Positions 8,026 to 18,936 of a DNA stretch of 64,000 nt are shown piece after piece. The notes below the pieces were generated by a model that saw only the letters and a list, made by a program, of their open reading frames with translations, searched no databases and was not told where the DNA came from. The stretch comes from JAOTVV01 sp041602035 (GTDB taxonomy: Bacteria > Gemmatimonadota > Gemmatimonadetes > Gemmatimonadales > GWC2-71-9): positions 1 through 64,000 of the forward strand of contig JBFIHA010000008.1 in NCBI GenBank assembly GCA_041602035.1. Direction: 5' to 3'. Numbering within the stretch: the stretch's first letter is position 1; each line of letters begins with the position of its first letter. The position numbers were made by a program, and so were the translations under genes.

Positions 8026-11000
8026 ATGATTGATTTCCGCAGCACGCGTGACACGCGAGGCTCGAGCTTCGACTACATCCAGATTCGGATCGCGAGTCCC
8101 GAAGAGATTCGAGGTCCGAAGGACACCAAGGAACGGGACCGCATGGCCCTGCAGGGGCAGCGGACCTGGTGGTCGTGGGGCGAAGTGCTCAAGCCCGAGA
8201 CGATCAACTACCGCTCGTTCAAGCCTGAGAAGGACGGCCTGTTCTGTGAGCGGATCTTTGGACCGGTCAAGGACTGGGAGTGCCACTGCGGGAAGTACAA
8301 GCGGATCCGCTACCGCGGCGTCGTGTGCGACCGCTGTGGGGTGGAAGTCACGCTGTCCAAGGTGCGCCGGGAGCGGATGGGCCATATCGAGTTGGCGGTG
8401 CCTGTGGCCCACATCTGGTTCTTCAAGACGTTGCCGAGCCCCATGGGGAACCTGCTCGACCTCACGCTCAAAGACCTTGAGCGGGTGATCTACTACACGA
8501 ATTACGTTGTCATCGATCCGGGCGAGCAGGAGGTCAAGGAGCGGGAGCTGCTCGACGAGGAGACCTACCTCGATCTCAAGGCCAAGGCGAAGAGCGAGGG
8601 GGACAAGACGTTCTTCGCGGAGATTGGCGCGCCTGCGGTGCGGGAGCTCCTGCACCGGTTGGACGTGGACAAGGTCTCGGAAGAACTGCGGGCCGGCATC
8701 GAGACGGAGACGAGCCAGCATCGCAAGAAGCAGATGCTCAAGCGGCTCAAGATCGTCGACGCGTTCCGGACCTCCGGCGACGCCGGCGGGGAGCGGAACA
8801 ACCCCGCCTGGATGATCCTGGACGTTGTGCCGGTTATCCCGCCGGATCTCCGTCCGCTCGTGCCGCTGGATGGCGGACGGTTCGCCACCAGCGACCTCAA
8901 CGACCTCTATCGGCGGGTGATCAACCGCAACAACCGCCTGCAGAAGCTGATCCAGCACCGCGCCCCGGAAGTGATCCTGCGCAACGAGAAGCGGATGCTG
9001 CAGGAGGCCGTGGACGCCCTGTTCGATAACGGGCGGCGCTCGAAGGCCATTCGGGGCCGTGGCAAGCGCCCACTCAAGTCGCTATCGGATATGCTCAAGG
9101 GCAAGCAAGGGCGGTTCCGGCAGAACCTCTTGGGGAAGCGCGTCGACTACTCCGGCCGCTCGGTGATCGTGGTGGGGCCGGAGTTGCGGCTGCATCAGTG
9201 CGGCCTGCCCAAAACCATGGCGGTGGAGCTGTTCAAGCCGTTCATCATCCACAAGCTGGTGGAAAAAGGCATCGCCGAGACGGTCAAGCGCGCCAAGAAG
9301 ATCGTGGAGCGGGAGAGCCCCGAGGTGTACGAGATCTTGGAAGAGATCATCCAAGATCATCCCGTGCTCCTGAACCGGGCGCCGACGCTCCATCGGTTGG
9401 GCATTCAGGCCTTCGAGCCCGTGCTGGTGGAAGGGAAGGCCATCCGGATTCATCCGCTCGTGTGTGCCGCGTTCAACGCGGACTTCGATGGCGACCAGAT
9501 GGCGGTGCACGTGCCGCTGTCGTTCGAGTCCCAGCTCGAGGCGCGAGTGCTCATGATTTCCAGCAACAACGTGCTCAAGCCGTCCGACGGCCGGCCCGTG
9601 GCCGAGCCCAGCCAGGACATGGTGCTCGGGTGCTACTTCCTGACCAAGCAGCCGGCCGATTGGGCCGACCGGGTCGCCGACGCGCCGTACGCGGGCTCGC
9701 TGTCGGAGGTCGAGATGGGCCTGGCGACCGGTCGCTTGGGCTTCCATTCGATCATCAAGTTCCTGTTGCCACCGGAAGCCGCGCAGGCTACGCCCGTGCG
9801 GGAGGACCGCCATGGGGACTGGATCATCACGACGGCGGGGCGGGTGCTGTTCAACAGCATTCTGCCCCCCACGCTGGTGGCGCATCTCGGGTATCAGAAC
9901 CAGGTGATGCGCAAGAAGGCGCTGTCGGAGCTGGTGTTCGAGGCCTATCGTCAAGCGGGGCTCGCCGACACGGTCGTGTTCCTCGACCGGCTGAAGGATT
10001 TCGGGTTCCGTCACGCCACGGTGGGGGGTATCTCCATCGGCATCGAGGATCTCGAGATCCCGGAGAAGAAGGAAGAACTGATCCGGGCGGCGAGCGAGCG
10101 GGTGGAGCGGTTCCAGCGGGCCTATCAGGCGGGGCAGATCACCTTCGGTGAGCGGTACAACAAGGTGATCGACGCGTGGACCCATGCCAATAGCGACGTC
10201 GCGGAGGCCATGGTCGAGAACCTGGCGCAGTCGCGTGGCGGTCTCAACCCGGTGTTCATGATGTTCGACTCCGGATCCCGGGGCAGCCGGGACCAAATCC
10301 GCCAGCTGGCCGGGATGCGTGGCCTCATGGCGAAGCCGCAGAAGAAGCTCACCGGTGGCATCGGCGAGGTCATCGAGAGCCCGATTCGGTCGAACTTCCG
10401 CGAGGGGCTCACCGTGCTCGAGTACTTCATCTCGACCCACGGGGCGCGGAAGGGCCTGGCCGACACGGCGCTCAAGACCGCTGACGCCGGCTATCTCACG
10501 CGCCGGCTCGTCGATGTGGCGCAGGACGTGACGATTACCGAGGAGGATTGCGGAACCATCCTCGGTCTCGAGATCTCGGCCCTCAAGGAAGGGGAAGACA
10601 TCATCGAGCCGCTCCGTGAGCGGATCGTCGGCAACGTGGTGGCCGAAGATGTGTTCGATCCGCATGAGCGGGATGAGCATGGTGATCCGCTCCTGCTGGC
10701 TGGCGCCGGCGAGCTCCTCGACGAAGAGCGGGCCGAGGCGGTCGAGGACGCGGGCATCGAGAAGGTGAGGATTCGCTCGGTGCTCACGTGCGAGGCGCGC
10801 CGCGGGATCTGCCGCATGTGCTATGGGCGGAACCTGGCCACGATGGACATGGTGGACCTCGGCGAGGCGGTCGGGATTCTGGCGGCCCAGTCGATCGGCG
10901 AGCCAGGGACGCAGCTCACGCTGCGGACGTTCCACATCGGGGGCACGGCGGCCCGGATCGCGGAGGAAACGACGCGGAAGACCAAACTGGCCGGGACCAT

Positions 11001-12333
11001 CGCGTACGGCGATCGCTTGCAGGTGGTCGAAAACCCCAATGGGGAGCACATCGTCACGGGGTATGACGGCGAACTGATCCTGAAGGACGGCGACGGCCAG
11101 GTCCGGTCGCGGTTCCACGTTCCGCTGGGCGCGCGGCTGTCGGTGACCGACGGGCAGCCGCTGCGGCGTGACGATCTGTTGTTCGCGTGGGATCCGTACG
11201 CGAACCCGATCATCGCCGATGTCGAGGGACGCGTGCGGTTCGCCGACATCGTGGAGGACGAAACCGTCCGGGAATCGCTGGACGAGATCACCGGTCGGCG
11301 GCAGCGGGTGATCGTCGAGGATCGCGAGAAGAAGCTGCACCCGCATATCGAGATCGTGCAGACGATCAAGGGTGGCAAGGAGCGCCGCGTCCGCAACTAC
11401 GTCATCCCCGAAGGGGCGCAGCTCACCGTGGACGACGGGCAGCAGATCGCGCCTGGAACGGTGCTCGCCAAGATCTCCCGGGAGGCGTATCGGACCAGAG
11501 ACATCACCGGCGGCCTGCCGCGCGTGGCCGAGCTGTTTGAGGCCCGCCGGCCGAAAGACCCCGCCACGATTTCCGAGATCGACGGGGCGGTCGCGTTCGG
11601 CGATATCAAGCGGGGCAAGCGCGAGATCTTCGTGCATCCCGAAACGGGAGAGCCGCAGGTCTACGAGGTTCCGGCCGGCAAACACCTGCGCGTGCACGAG
11701 GGCGACCGGGTGTACGCCGGCGACCGGCTGACGGAGGGTCCGGTCAACCCGCACGACATTCTGCGGATCAAGGGACCGCGGGCGGTGCAGGAATACCTCC
11801 TCAACGAGGTGCAGGAGGTGTACCGGCTACAGGGGGTCAAGATCAACGACAAGCACATCGGCGTGATCGTGCGGCAGATGCTCCAGAAGGTACGGGTCAT
11901 CGATCCAGGCGACACGGATTTCCTCGAAGGCGAGCACGTCGACAAGGTGGTCTTCCGCGAGCGGAACGAGCGGATGATCCGCAAGGGCGCCAAGCCCTCG
12001 ACGAGTGAGCCGCTGCTGCTCGGCATCACCAAGGCCTCTTTGACCACGCAGTCGTTCATTTCGGCGGCGTCGTTCCAGGAGACGACGCGGGTGCTGACCG
12101 ATGCGGCCATCCGGGGAGCGAAGGACGACCTGTTGGGGCTCAAGGAGAACATCATCATTGGGCACTTGATCCCGGCCGGCACGGGGGTCTACCGGTATTC
12201 AGAGCTGGAAATCGAGCCGCCCGAGGGCTTCGAGCCGCCGCCACCGCCCCAGGCGGAGGAGGACGCCGGAGCCCCGAGCCCGTTTCTGGCCGACACCCAG
12301 GCGGCCCGCCCCCAGACCGCCGAGGCGCCGTAG
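8026..12333 (+). CDS. rpoC: DNA-directed RNA polymerase subunit beta'
   Basis: A 1435-residue subunit carrying the catalytic magnesium site NADFDGD at 484-490. Zinc site 1 uses C86, C88, C101 and C104. Zinc site 2 uses C842, C922, C929 and C932. The bridge helix and trigger loop regions (FFISTHG-like EYFISTHGARKGLADTA) are intact. The C-terminus ends in a proline- and alanine-rich tail of about 35 residues with a PPPPP run, of unknown role. It closes the operon and is followed by an 11-bp GC hairpin. Confidence 0.98.
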   Translation: MIDFRSTRDTRGSSFDYIQIRIASPEEIRGPKDTKERDRMALQGQRTWWSWGEVLKPETINYRSFKPEKDGLFCERIFGPVKDWECHCGKYKRIRYRGVVCDRCGVEVTLSKVRRERMGHIELAVPVAHIWFFKTLPSPMGNLLDLTLKDLERVIYYTNYVVIDPGEQEVKERELLDEETYLDLKAKAKSEGDKTFFAEIGAPAVRELLHRLDVDKVSEELRAGIETETSQHRKKQMLKRLKIVDAFRTSGDAGGERNNPAWMILDVVPVIPPDLRPLVPLDGGRFATSDLNDLYRRVINRNNRLQKLIQHRAPEVILRNEKRMLQEAVDALFDNGRRSKAIRGRGKRPLKSLSDMLKGKQGRFRQNLLGKRVDYSGRSVIVVGPELRLHQCGLPKTMAVELFKPFIIHKLVEKGIAETVKRAKKIVERESPEVYEILEEIIQDHPVLLNRAPTLHRLGIQAFEPVLVEGKAIRIHPLVCAAFNADFDGDQMAVHVPLSFESQLEARVLMISSNNVLKPSDGRPVAEPSQDMVLGCYFLTKQPADWADRVADAPYAGSLSEVEMGLATGRLGFHSIIKFLLPPEAAQATPVREDRHGDWIITTAGRVLFNSILPPTLVAHLGYQNQVMRKKALSELVFEAYRQAGLADTVVFLDRLKDFGFRHATVGGISIGIEDLEIPEKKEELIRAASERVERFQRAYQAGQITFGERYNKVIDAWTHANSDVAEAMVENLAQSRGGLNPVFMMFDSGSRGSRDQIRQLAGMRGLMAKPQKKLTGGIGEVIESPIRSNFREGLTVLEYFISTHGARKGLADTALKTADAGYLTRRLVDVAQDVTITEEDCGTILGLEISALKEGEDIIEPLRERIVGNVVAEDVFDPHERDEHGDPLLLAGAGELLDEERAEAVEDAGIEKVRIRSVLTCEARRGICRMCYGRNLATMDMVDLGEAVGILAAQSIGEPGTQLTLRTFHIGGTAARIAEETTRKTKLAGTIAYGDRLQVVENPNGEHIVTGYDGELILKDGDGQVRSRFHVPLGARLSVTDGQPLRRDDLLFAWDPYANPIIADVEGRVRFADIVEDETVRESLDEITGRRQRVIVEDREKKLHPHIEIVQTIKGGKERRVRNYVIPEGAQLTVDDGQQIAPGTVLAKISREAYRTRDITGGLPRVAELFEARRPKDPATISEIDGAVAFGDIKRGKREIFVHPETGEPQVYEVPAGKHLRVHEGDRVYAGDRLTEGPVNPHDILRIKGPRAVQEYLLNEVQEVYRLQGVKINDKHIGVIVRQMLQKVRVIDPGDTDFLEGEHVDKVVFRERNERMIRKGAKPSTSEPLLLGITKASLTTQSFISAASFQETTRVLTDAAIRGAKDDLLGLKENIIIGHLIPAGTGVYRYSELEIEPPEGFEPPPPPQAEEDAGAPSPFLADTQAARPQTAEAP

Positions 12334-12351
12334 CGCCAGCGCACGATGCTA

Positions 12352-12377
12352 GGGGGGGCGGTACGCACCGCCCCCCC
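12352..12377 (+). terminator. GC hairpin after rpoC
   Basis: GGGGGGGCGGT and ACCGCCCCCCC form a perfect 11-bp stem around an ACGC loop, 18 bases after the rpoC stop. There is no T-tract, so release may need Rho or NusG, or the hairpin may protect the 3' end. A promoter for the str operon begins 26 bases downstream, which fits an operon boundary here. Confidence 0.7.
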
Positions 12378-12402
12378 GCGGCATGCCCCGCCTGGGGCTC
12401 GC

Positions 12403-12431
12403 TTGACCTAGGGTTCTGCCCCCCCTAAATT
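12403..12431 (+). promoter_or_regulatory. Sigma-70-like promoter of the str operon
   Basis: TTGACC and TAAATT are separated by exactly 17 bases, matching the -35 and -10 consensus at 5 of 6 and 4 of 6 positions. The predicted start is near 12438, giving a leader of about 55 bases before rpsL. It lies directly after the rpoC hairpin. Confidence 0.7.
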
Positions 12432-12492
12432 CACAAGTCTGTCACCGAACTTTTTTCTCAGCTCGGCGAGCGTTTGAGCGCGTGTAGGGGTA

Positions 12493-12864
12493 ATGCCGAC
12501 CATCAATCAGTTGGTCCGCCACGGGCGGAAGCAGGTCGCGAAGAAGGAAAAGGCGCCGGCGCTGCGGGGGAATCCGCAGAAGCGAGGCGTGTGCACGCGC
12601 GTGTACACCACGACGCCCAAGAAGCCCAATTCCGCTCTTCGCAAGGTGGCGCGGGTCCGGCTCACGAACGGGTTCGAGGTGACCAGCTACATCCCCGGGG
12701 AGGGGCACAACTTACAGGAACACTCGATCGTGCTGATTCGGGGCGGCCGGGTGAAAGACCTCCCGGGGGTACGCTATCACATCATTCGGGGGACGCTGGA
12801 CGCGGCCGGCGTGGGCGATCGGCGACAGCGGCGATCCAAGTACGGGGCGAAGAGGCCCAAATGA
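12493..12864 (+). CDS. rpsL: 30S ribosomal protein S12
   Basis: A 123-residue decoding-centre protein. The loop TTTPKKPNSALRK has lysine at position 43, and VKDLPGVRYH is intact, so the common streptomycin-resistance changes are absent. The ATG follows TAGGGG, a weak ribosome site. rpsG starts in a 4-base ATGA overlap with its stop. First gene of the str operon (rpsL-rpsG-fusA-tuf). Confidence 0.97.
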   Translation: MPTINQLVRHGRKQVAKKEKAPALRGNPQKRGVCTRVYTTTPKKPNSALRKVARVRLTNGFEVTSYIPGEGHNLQEHSIVLIRGGRVKDLPGVRYHIIRGTLDAAGVGDRRQRRSKYGAKRPK

Positions 12865-13331
12865 GTCGGCGCAAGCGGGCGGTCAAACGGTACGTGCCGG
12901 CGGATCCACGGTATGATAGCCAGACGGTGTCGAAGTTCATCAACTGCATGATGTTGGCGGGCGAGAAGTCGGTGGCGGAACGGGTGTTCTACGACTCGAT
13001 GGACTTGATCGAGCAGCGCACCGGCCAGCCCGGGGTGCAGGTGTTCAAACAGGCGCTCAACAACGTCAAGCCGGTGGTGGAGGTCAAGAGCCGCCGGGTA
13101 GGCGGCGCGACGTATCAGGTCCCGGTCGAGGTGCGACCGGATCGACGGACCGCGTTGGGGATGCGGTGGATCGTGGAGTACTCGCGGGGCCGCAACGAGA
13201 AGTCGATGGCTGAGCGGCTCGCGGCGGAGCTGATCCTGGCGAGTAAGGGCGACGGCAGCGCCGTCAAGAAGAAGGAAGACACGCATCGGATGGCGGAAGC
13301 CAACCGGGCGTTTGCACACTATAGGTGGTAG
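12861..13331 (+). CDS. rpsG: 30S ribosomal protein S7
   Basis: A 156-residue protein that nucleates assembly of the 30S head and contacts E-site tRNA. It begins MSRRKRAVKRYVPADPRY and has the GGATYQVPVEVRPDRR beta-hairpin region. The length matches the usual 156 residues. It is coupled to rpsL by the ATGA overlap and is followed by a 229-base gap before fusA, unusually long for this operon. Confidence 0.97.
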   Translation: MSRRKRAVKRYVPADPRYDSQTVSKFINCMMLAGEKSVAERVFYDSMDLIEQRTGQPGVQVFKQALNNVKPVVEVKSRRVGGATYQVPVEVRPDRRTALGMRWIVEYSRGRNEKSMAERLAAELILASKGDGSAVKKKEDTHRMAEANRAFAHYRW

Positions 13332-13457
13332 CACGGCCGCGTGGGCGGTGGGGACCCAGGTTCCTGACGTCCGTCGCAGCCTGAGCCCGTAACACAACTT
13401 CCGGAGCCCGGGTTGCGGGCATCCGGCGGCGCAGGGAGCGATCCCGGCCGATGCGGA

Positions 13458-13501
13458 GGCGAGACCTGTCCGCAGAGCGGACGACGGTCGCCCCGCTTTT
13501 T
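13458..13501 (+). terminator. Possible attenuator between rpsG and fusA
   Basis: GGCGA/GACC pairs with GG/TCGCC as an outer stem enclosing an inner TCCGC-AGA-GCGGA stem, and CTTTTT follows closely. This is the shape of an intrinsic terminator, about 60 bases before the fusA ATG inside the str operon. It may partly separate fusA-tuf expression from rpsL-rpsG. The rest of the 229-base gap shows nothing recognisable. Confidence 0.4.
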
Positions 13502-13560
13502 CGCTGCCGCGGCCGGTACGGAGGCATCTCCGACCGGCGGGCCGAAGGTGATAGAGGGAC

Positions 13561-15657
<2,097 letters not shown>

Positions 15658-15687
15658 CGCACGGAACACGTTTCGAGGGAATGCGAC

Positions 15688-16881
15688 ATGGCGAAGGCAA
15701 AGTTTGAGCGGACGAAGCCGCATGTGAACGTGGGGACGATTGGGCATGTGGACCATGGGAAGACGACGTTGACGGCGGCGATTACGGAGGTGCAGAACAA
15801 GCGCGGCTTGGCGGATTTTGTGCCGTTTGATCAGATCGACAAGGCGCCGGAGGAGCGGGAGCGGGGGATTACGATTGCGACGGCGCATTTGGAGTATCAG
15901 ACGGAGGCGCGGCACTATGCGCACGTGGATTGTCCGGGGCATGCGGACTATGTGAAGAACATGATTACGGGGGCGGCGCAGATGGACGGGGCGGTGTTGG
16001 TGGTGAGTGCGGCGGACGGGCCGATGCCGCAGACGCGGGAGCATGTGTTGCTGGCGCGGCAGGTGAACGTCCCGTACATCGTGGTGTTTTTGAACAAGGT
16101 GGACATGGTGGACGATCCGGAGTTGTTGGAGTTGGTGGAGTTGGAGGTGCGGGAGTTGTTGTCGAGCTACGAGTTTCCGGGGGACGAGATTCCGGTGATC
16201 AAGGGGTCGGCGTTGAAGGCGTTGCAGGATGGGGAGCCGGGGACGGAGAACACCAAGTGTGTAGATGAGTTGTTGACGGCGTTGGACACGTACATCCCGG
16301 TGCCGGAGCGGGACATTGACAAGCCGTTTTTGATGCCGGTGGAGGACGTGTTTTCGATTACGGGGCGGGGGACGGTGGCGACGGGGCGGATCGAGCGGGG
16401 GAAGGTGAACTTGCAGGACGAGGTGGAGATGGTGGGGTTTGGGGCGAACAAGAAGACGGTGGTGACGGGGGTGGAGATGTTCCGCAAGTTGCTCGACGAG
16501 GGGCAAGCGGGGGACAACGTGGGGTTGTTGTTGCGGGGGGTGGACAAGGAGGAGATCGAGCGGGGGATGGTGTTGGCGCAGCCGGGCAGTGTGACGCCGC
16601 ACACGGGGTTTGAGGCGGAGGTGTACGTGTTGACGAAGGAGGAGGGGGGTCGGCACACGCCGTTTTTCAAGGGGTATCGCCCGCAGTTTTATTTTCGCAC
16701 GACGGATGTGACGGGCAACGTGGAGTTGCCGGCGGGGGTGGAGATGGTGATGCCGGGGGACAACACGAAGATGACGATCGAGTTGATCACACCGATTGCG
16801 ATGGAGGAGGGGCTGCGGTTTGCGATCCGCGAAGGCGGCCGCACCGTCGGCGCCGGCGTGGTCACCAAGATCCTGAAATAG
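15688..16881 (+). CDS. tuf: Elongation factor Tu, complete second copy
   Basis: A 397-residue protein with G1 GHVDHGKTT (19-27), DCPGHADY (81-88) and NKVD (136-139). The protein is ordinary, but the DNA is not. Most of the gene uses TTG for leucine, ATT for isoleucine and G-ending codons almost throughout, unlike fusA and rpsJ on either side, which prefer CTG/CTC and ATC. The last 75 or so bases return to the local C-rich style. The final 119 bases equal the end of the first copy at 1-119. Confidence 0.98.
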   Translation: MAKAKFERTKPHVNVGTIGHVDHGKTTLTAAITEVQNKRGLADFVPFDQIDKAPEERERGITIATAHLEYQTEARHYAHVDCPGHADYVKNMITGAAQMDGAVLVVSAADGPMPQTREHVLLARQVNVPYIVVFLNKVDMVDDPELLELVELEVRELLSSYEFPGDEIPVIKGSALKALQDGEPGTENTKCVDELLTALDTYIPVPERDIDKPFLMPVEDVFSITGRGTVATGRIERGKVNLQDEVEMVGFGANKKTVVTGVEMFRKLLDEGQAGDNVGLLLRGVDKEEIERGMVLAQPGSVTPHTGFEAEVYVLTKEEGGRHTPFFKGYRPQFYFRTTDVTGNVELPAGVEMVMPGDNTKMTIELITPIAMEEGLRFAIREGGRTVGAGVVTKILK

Positions 16882-16921
16882 CATACCGCGGCGACCGGTC
16901 GCGCGACGAAAGGCTTCGGCC

Positions 16922-17230
16922 ATGGCGGGACAGATTCGAATCCGACTGAAGGCATTTGACCACGTGGTGCTGGATCAGGCCGCGGCGGACATCGTGCGCA
17001 CCGTGGAGAAAACCGGTGCCACGGTTTCGGGGCCGATCCCCCTGCCCACCAAGACTCAGCGGTGGACCGTGTTGCGAAGCCCGCACGTCGACAAGAAGAG
17101 CCGTGAGCAGTTCGAACTGAAGACCCACAAGCGCCTGATCGAGATTCTCGACTCGCGGGCGCAGACGGTGGACTCGTTGACGAAGCTCGATTTGCCCGCC
17201 GGGGTCGACGTCGAGATCAAGGTCGAATAG
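16922..17230 (+). CDS. rpsJ: 30S ribosomal protein S10
   Basis: A 102-residue protein that also forms the NusE transcription factor with NusB. It begins MAGQIRIRLKAFDHVVLD and has the PLPTKTQRWTVLRSPHVDK loop typical of S10. It starts 40 bases after tuf with no promoter seen, so the S10 operon is probably read through from the str operon. There is no long leader of the kind L4 binds in Escherichia coli. Confidence 0.97.
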   Translation: MAGQIRIRLKAFDHVVLDQAAADIVRTVEKTGATVSGPIPLPTKTQRWTVLRSPHVDKKSREQFELKTHKRLIEILDSRAQTVDSLTKLDLPAGVDVEIKVE

Positions 17231-17232
17231 CG

Positions 17233-17877
17233 ATGATCGGATTGATCGGTCGGAAGCTCGGGATGACCCGAATCTACAGTGACGAGGGTGGAGCGATCCC
17301 CGTCACCGTGATCGAGGCCGGACCGTGTCCGGTGCTGCAGGTGGCGGCGCCGACCGGCGAGGGTGCGCGGGTACAGCTCGGGTTCGGGACGCGGAAGCCG
17401 AAGCGCGCGACGAAGGCCGAGGTCGGCCACGCGGCGACGGCCGGAGTGGAGGTTACCCCACGTGTGCTGCGGAGTTTTCGTCTGACGGCAGACGTGGGCG
17501 ACACCCCCAAGCCGGGCGACGTCGTGACGGTTGCCATCTTCGAGGCTGGGGAGACGGTCAAGGTGACCGGGACGACCCGCGGTCGGGGGTTTCAGGGAGT
17601 CGTGAAACGGCACGGGTTCCACGGTGGTCCGTCGTCCCACGGCAACACGCGGCACCGCAAGCCGGGCAGCATGGGGCCGGGCACGGACCCGTCACGGGTC
17701 ATCAAGGGCAAGAAGCTGCCAGGACAGTACGGCAACACCCGGTTCACCGAGGTGGGCCTCTCGGTGGTCCGCGTCGATCCAGAGCGCAACCTGCTGTACG
17801 TGCGGGGGGCGATCCCGGGGCCGCGCCGCGGCATCGTGGAAGTCCGCAAACAGGGAGGTCGCAGCCGGTATGCTTGA
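17233..17877 (+). CDS. rplC: 50S ribosomal protein L3
   Basis: A 214-residue protein that binds near the peptidyl transferase centre. It begins MIGLIGRKLGMTRIY. The central extension holds GRGFQGVVKRHGFHGGPSSHGNTRHRKPGS (positions about 116-145), including the glutamine that PrmB methylates in other bacteria. The start is 2 bases after rpsJ, and its 3' end overlaps rplD by 8 bases. Confidence 0.97.
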   Translation: MIGLIGRKLGMTRIYSDEGGAIPVTVIEAGPCPVLQVAAPTGEGARVQLGFGTRKPKRATKAEVGHAATAGVEVTPRVLRSFRLTADVGDTPKPGDVVTVAIFEAGETVKVTGTTRGRGFQGVVKRHGFHGGPSSHGNTRHRKPGSMGPGTDPSRVIKGKKLPGQYGNTRFTEVGLSVVRVDPERNLLYVRGAIPGPRRGIVEVRKQGGRSRYA

Positions 17878-18652
17878 GGCACAGCTGTATACGGCGACCG
17901 CGCAAGAGAAGGGGAGCTATGCCCTCCCCGACGAATTCGACGGCACGGTGAACGAGGCCGCGCTGTATCACGCCGTGCGGGCCTTCCTCAACCACCAGCG
18001 GCAGGGAACGCACTCCACCAAGACCAGGGCGGAGGTCTCCGGTGGCAACCGAAAGCCGTATCGGCAGAAGGGCACGGGACGCGCGCGGCAGGGCACGATC
18101 CGGGCGCCCCAGTATGCGGGCGGCGGCGTCGTGTTCGGCCCCAAGCCGCGCCGCTATCGGACGGTCGTGCCGCGCAAGCTCAAGCGCCTGGCCCGCCAGT
18201 CCGCCTTGAACACGCGCGCCAAGGAGGGGGCCCTCGTCGTGATCGAGGACCTCGCGTTCGAGGAGCCCAAGACGCGACGACTGGTGGAGTTGATCGCCAA
18301 GCTGGGCCTGGACGATCACAAAGTGCTGTTGTTGACGGCCGATCATCGTGAGGCAGTGTACCGGTCCGGTCGCAACGTGCCGGACGTGCACGTCATGCGC
18401 TACCAGGATGCCTCGGCCTACGAGGTGCTGTGGGCCGATACGGTGATCGTCGAAGAGGGCGCCATCGGCGGACACGCCGTGGCGGGCTCGGAGCCCAAAC
18501 GCGCGAAGCGAGCGGCGGCGGGGACCAAGAAGAAGGCGAGCGGCCGGGCGATGAGCCGCAAGCGCGCCAGCACCAAGAAGGCCGGGCGGAAGCCGGCCGC
18601 CAAGTCGACCACGAGGAAGAAGTCGACGCGAAAGGGTGGCAAGGATGCCTGA
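17870..18652 (+). CDS. rplD: 50S ribosomal protein L4 with lysine-rich C-terminal tail
   Basis: A 260-residue protein, against about 205 normally. Residues 1-204 are a normal L4: the exit-tunnel loop RKPYRQKGTGRARQGTIRAP is present and the globular domain ends near ADTVIVEEGA. Residues 205-260 are a Lys/Ala/Arg/Thr/Ser-rich tail resembling histone H1 C-termini, with no acidic residues until the last few. The ATG at 17870 overlaps rplC. The tail ends over the rplW start, so rplW is coupled to it. In other bacteria L4 regulates the S10 operon. Confidence 0.96.
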   Translation: MLEAQLYTATAQEKGSYALPDEFDGTVNEAALYHAVRAFLNHQRQGTHSTKTRAEVSGGNRKPYRQKGTGRARQGTIRAPQYAGGGVVFGPKPRRYRTVVPRKLKRLARQSALNTRAKEGALVVIEDLAFEEPKTRRLVELIAKLGLDDHKVLLLTADHREAVYRSGRNVPDVHVMRYQDASAYEVLWADTVIVEEGAIGGHAVAGSEPKRAKRAAAGTKKKASGRAMSRKRASTKKAGRKPAAKSTTRKKSTRKGGKDA

Positions 18653-18932
18653 TCGCTTTGGGACCGTCGTGCGGCCCGTGGTGACGGAGAAGTCGTCGGC
18701 GCAGTACGCGGCGCTTCGCGAGTACACCTTCGAGACCGACCCGCGGGCCACCAAACCGCAGATTCGGGAGGCGATCGAGTCGATGTTCGACGTCCGGGTG
18801 ACCAGCGTGCGCACGTTGCAGCAGCGCTCCAAGCGTCGGACGCGAGGGCGATCCGTCGGCCGCCGTCCGCGGTGGAAGAAAGCGTTCGTCCGGCTCGCCG
18901 AGGGCGACACGATCGAGATCTTCGAGGGATAG
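18645..18932 (+). CDS. rplW: 50S ribosomal protein L23
   Basis: A 95-residue protein at the exit of the peptide tunnel, docking site for trigger factor and the signal recognition particle. It begins MPDRFGTVVRPVVTEKSS and has the IREAIESMFDVRVTSVRT segment and a basic loop with RRTRGRSVGRRPRWKKA. The ATG at 18645 overlaps the rplD stop by 8 bases; a possible start 9 bases earlier gives a less typical N-terminus. Confidence 0.95.
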   Translation: MPDRFGTVVRPVVTEKSSAQYAALREYTFETDPRATKPQIREAIESMFDVRVTSVRTLQQRSKRRTRGRSVGRRPRWKKAFVRLAEGDTIEIFEG

Positions 18933-18936
18933 GCCG

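Noticed and set aside
9082..11754. Long open frame on the minus strand across rpoC
   Set aside because: It is a mirror of codon bias in a GC-rich genome; the plus-strand product is an unmistakable beta' subunit.
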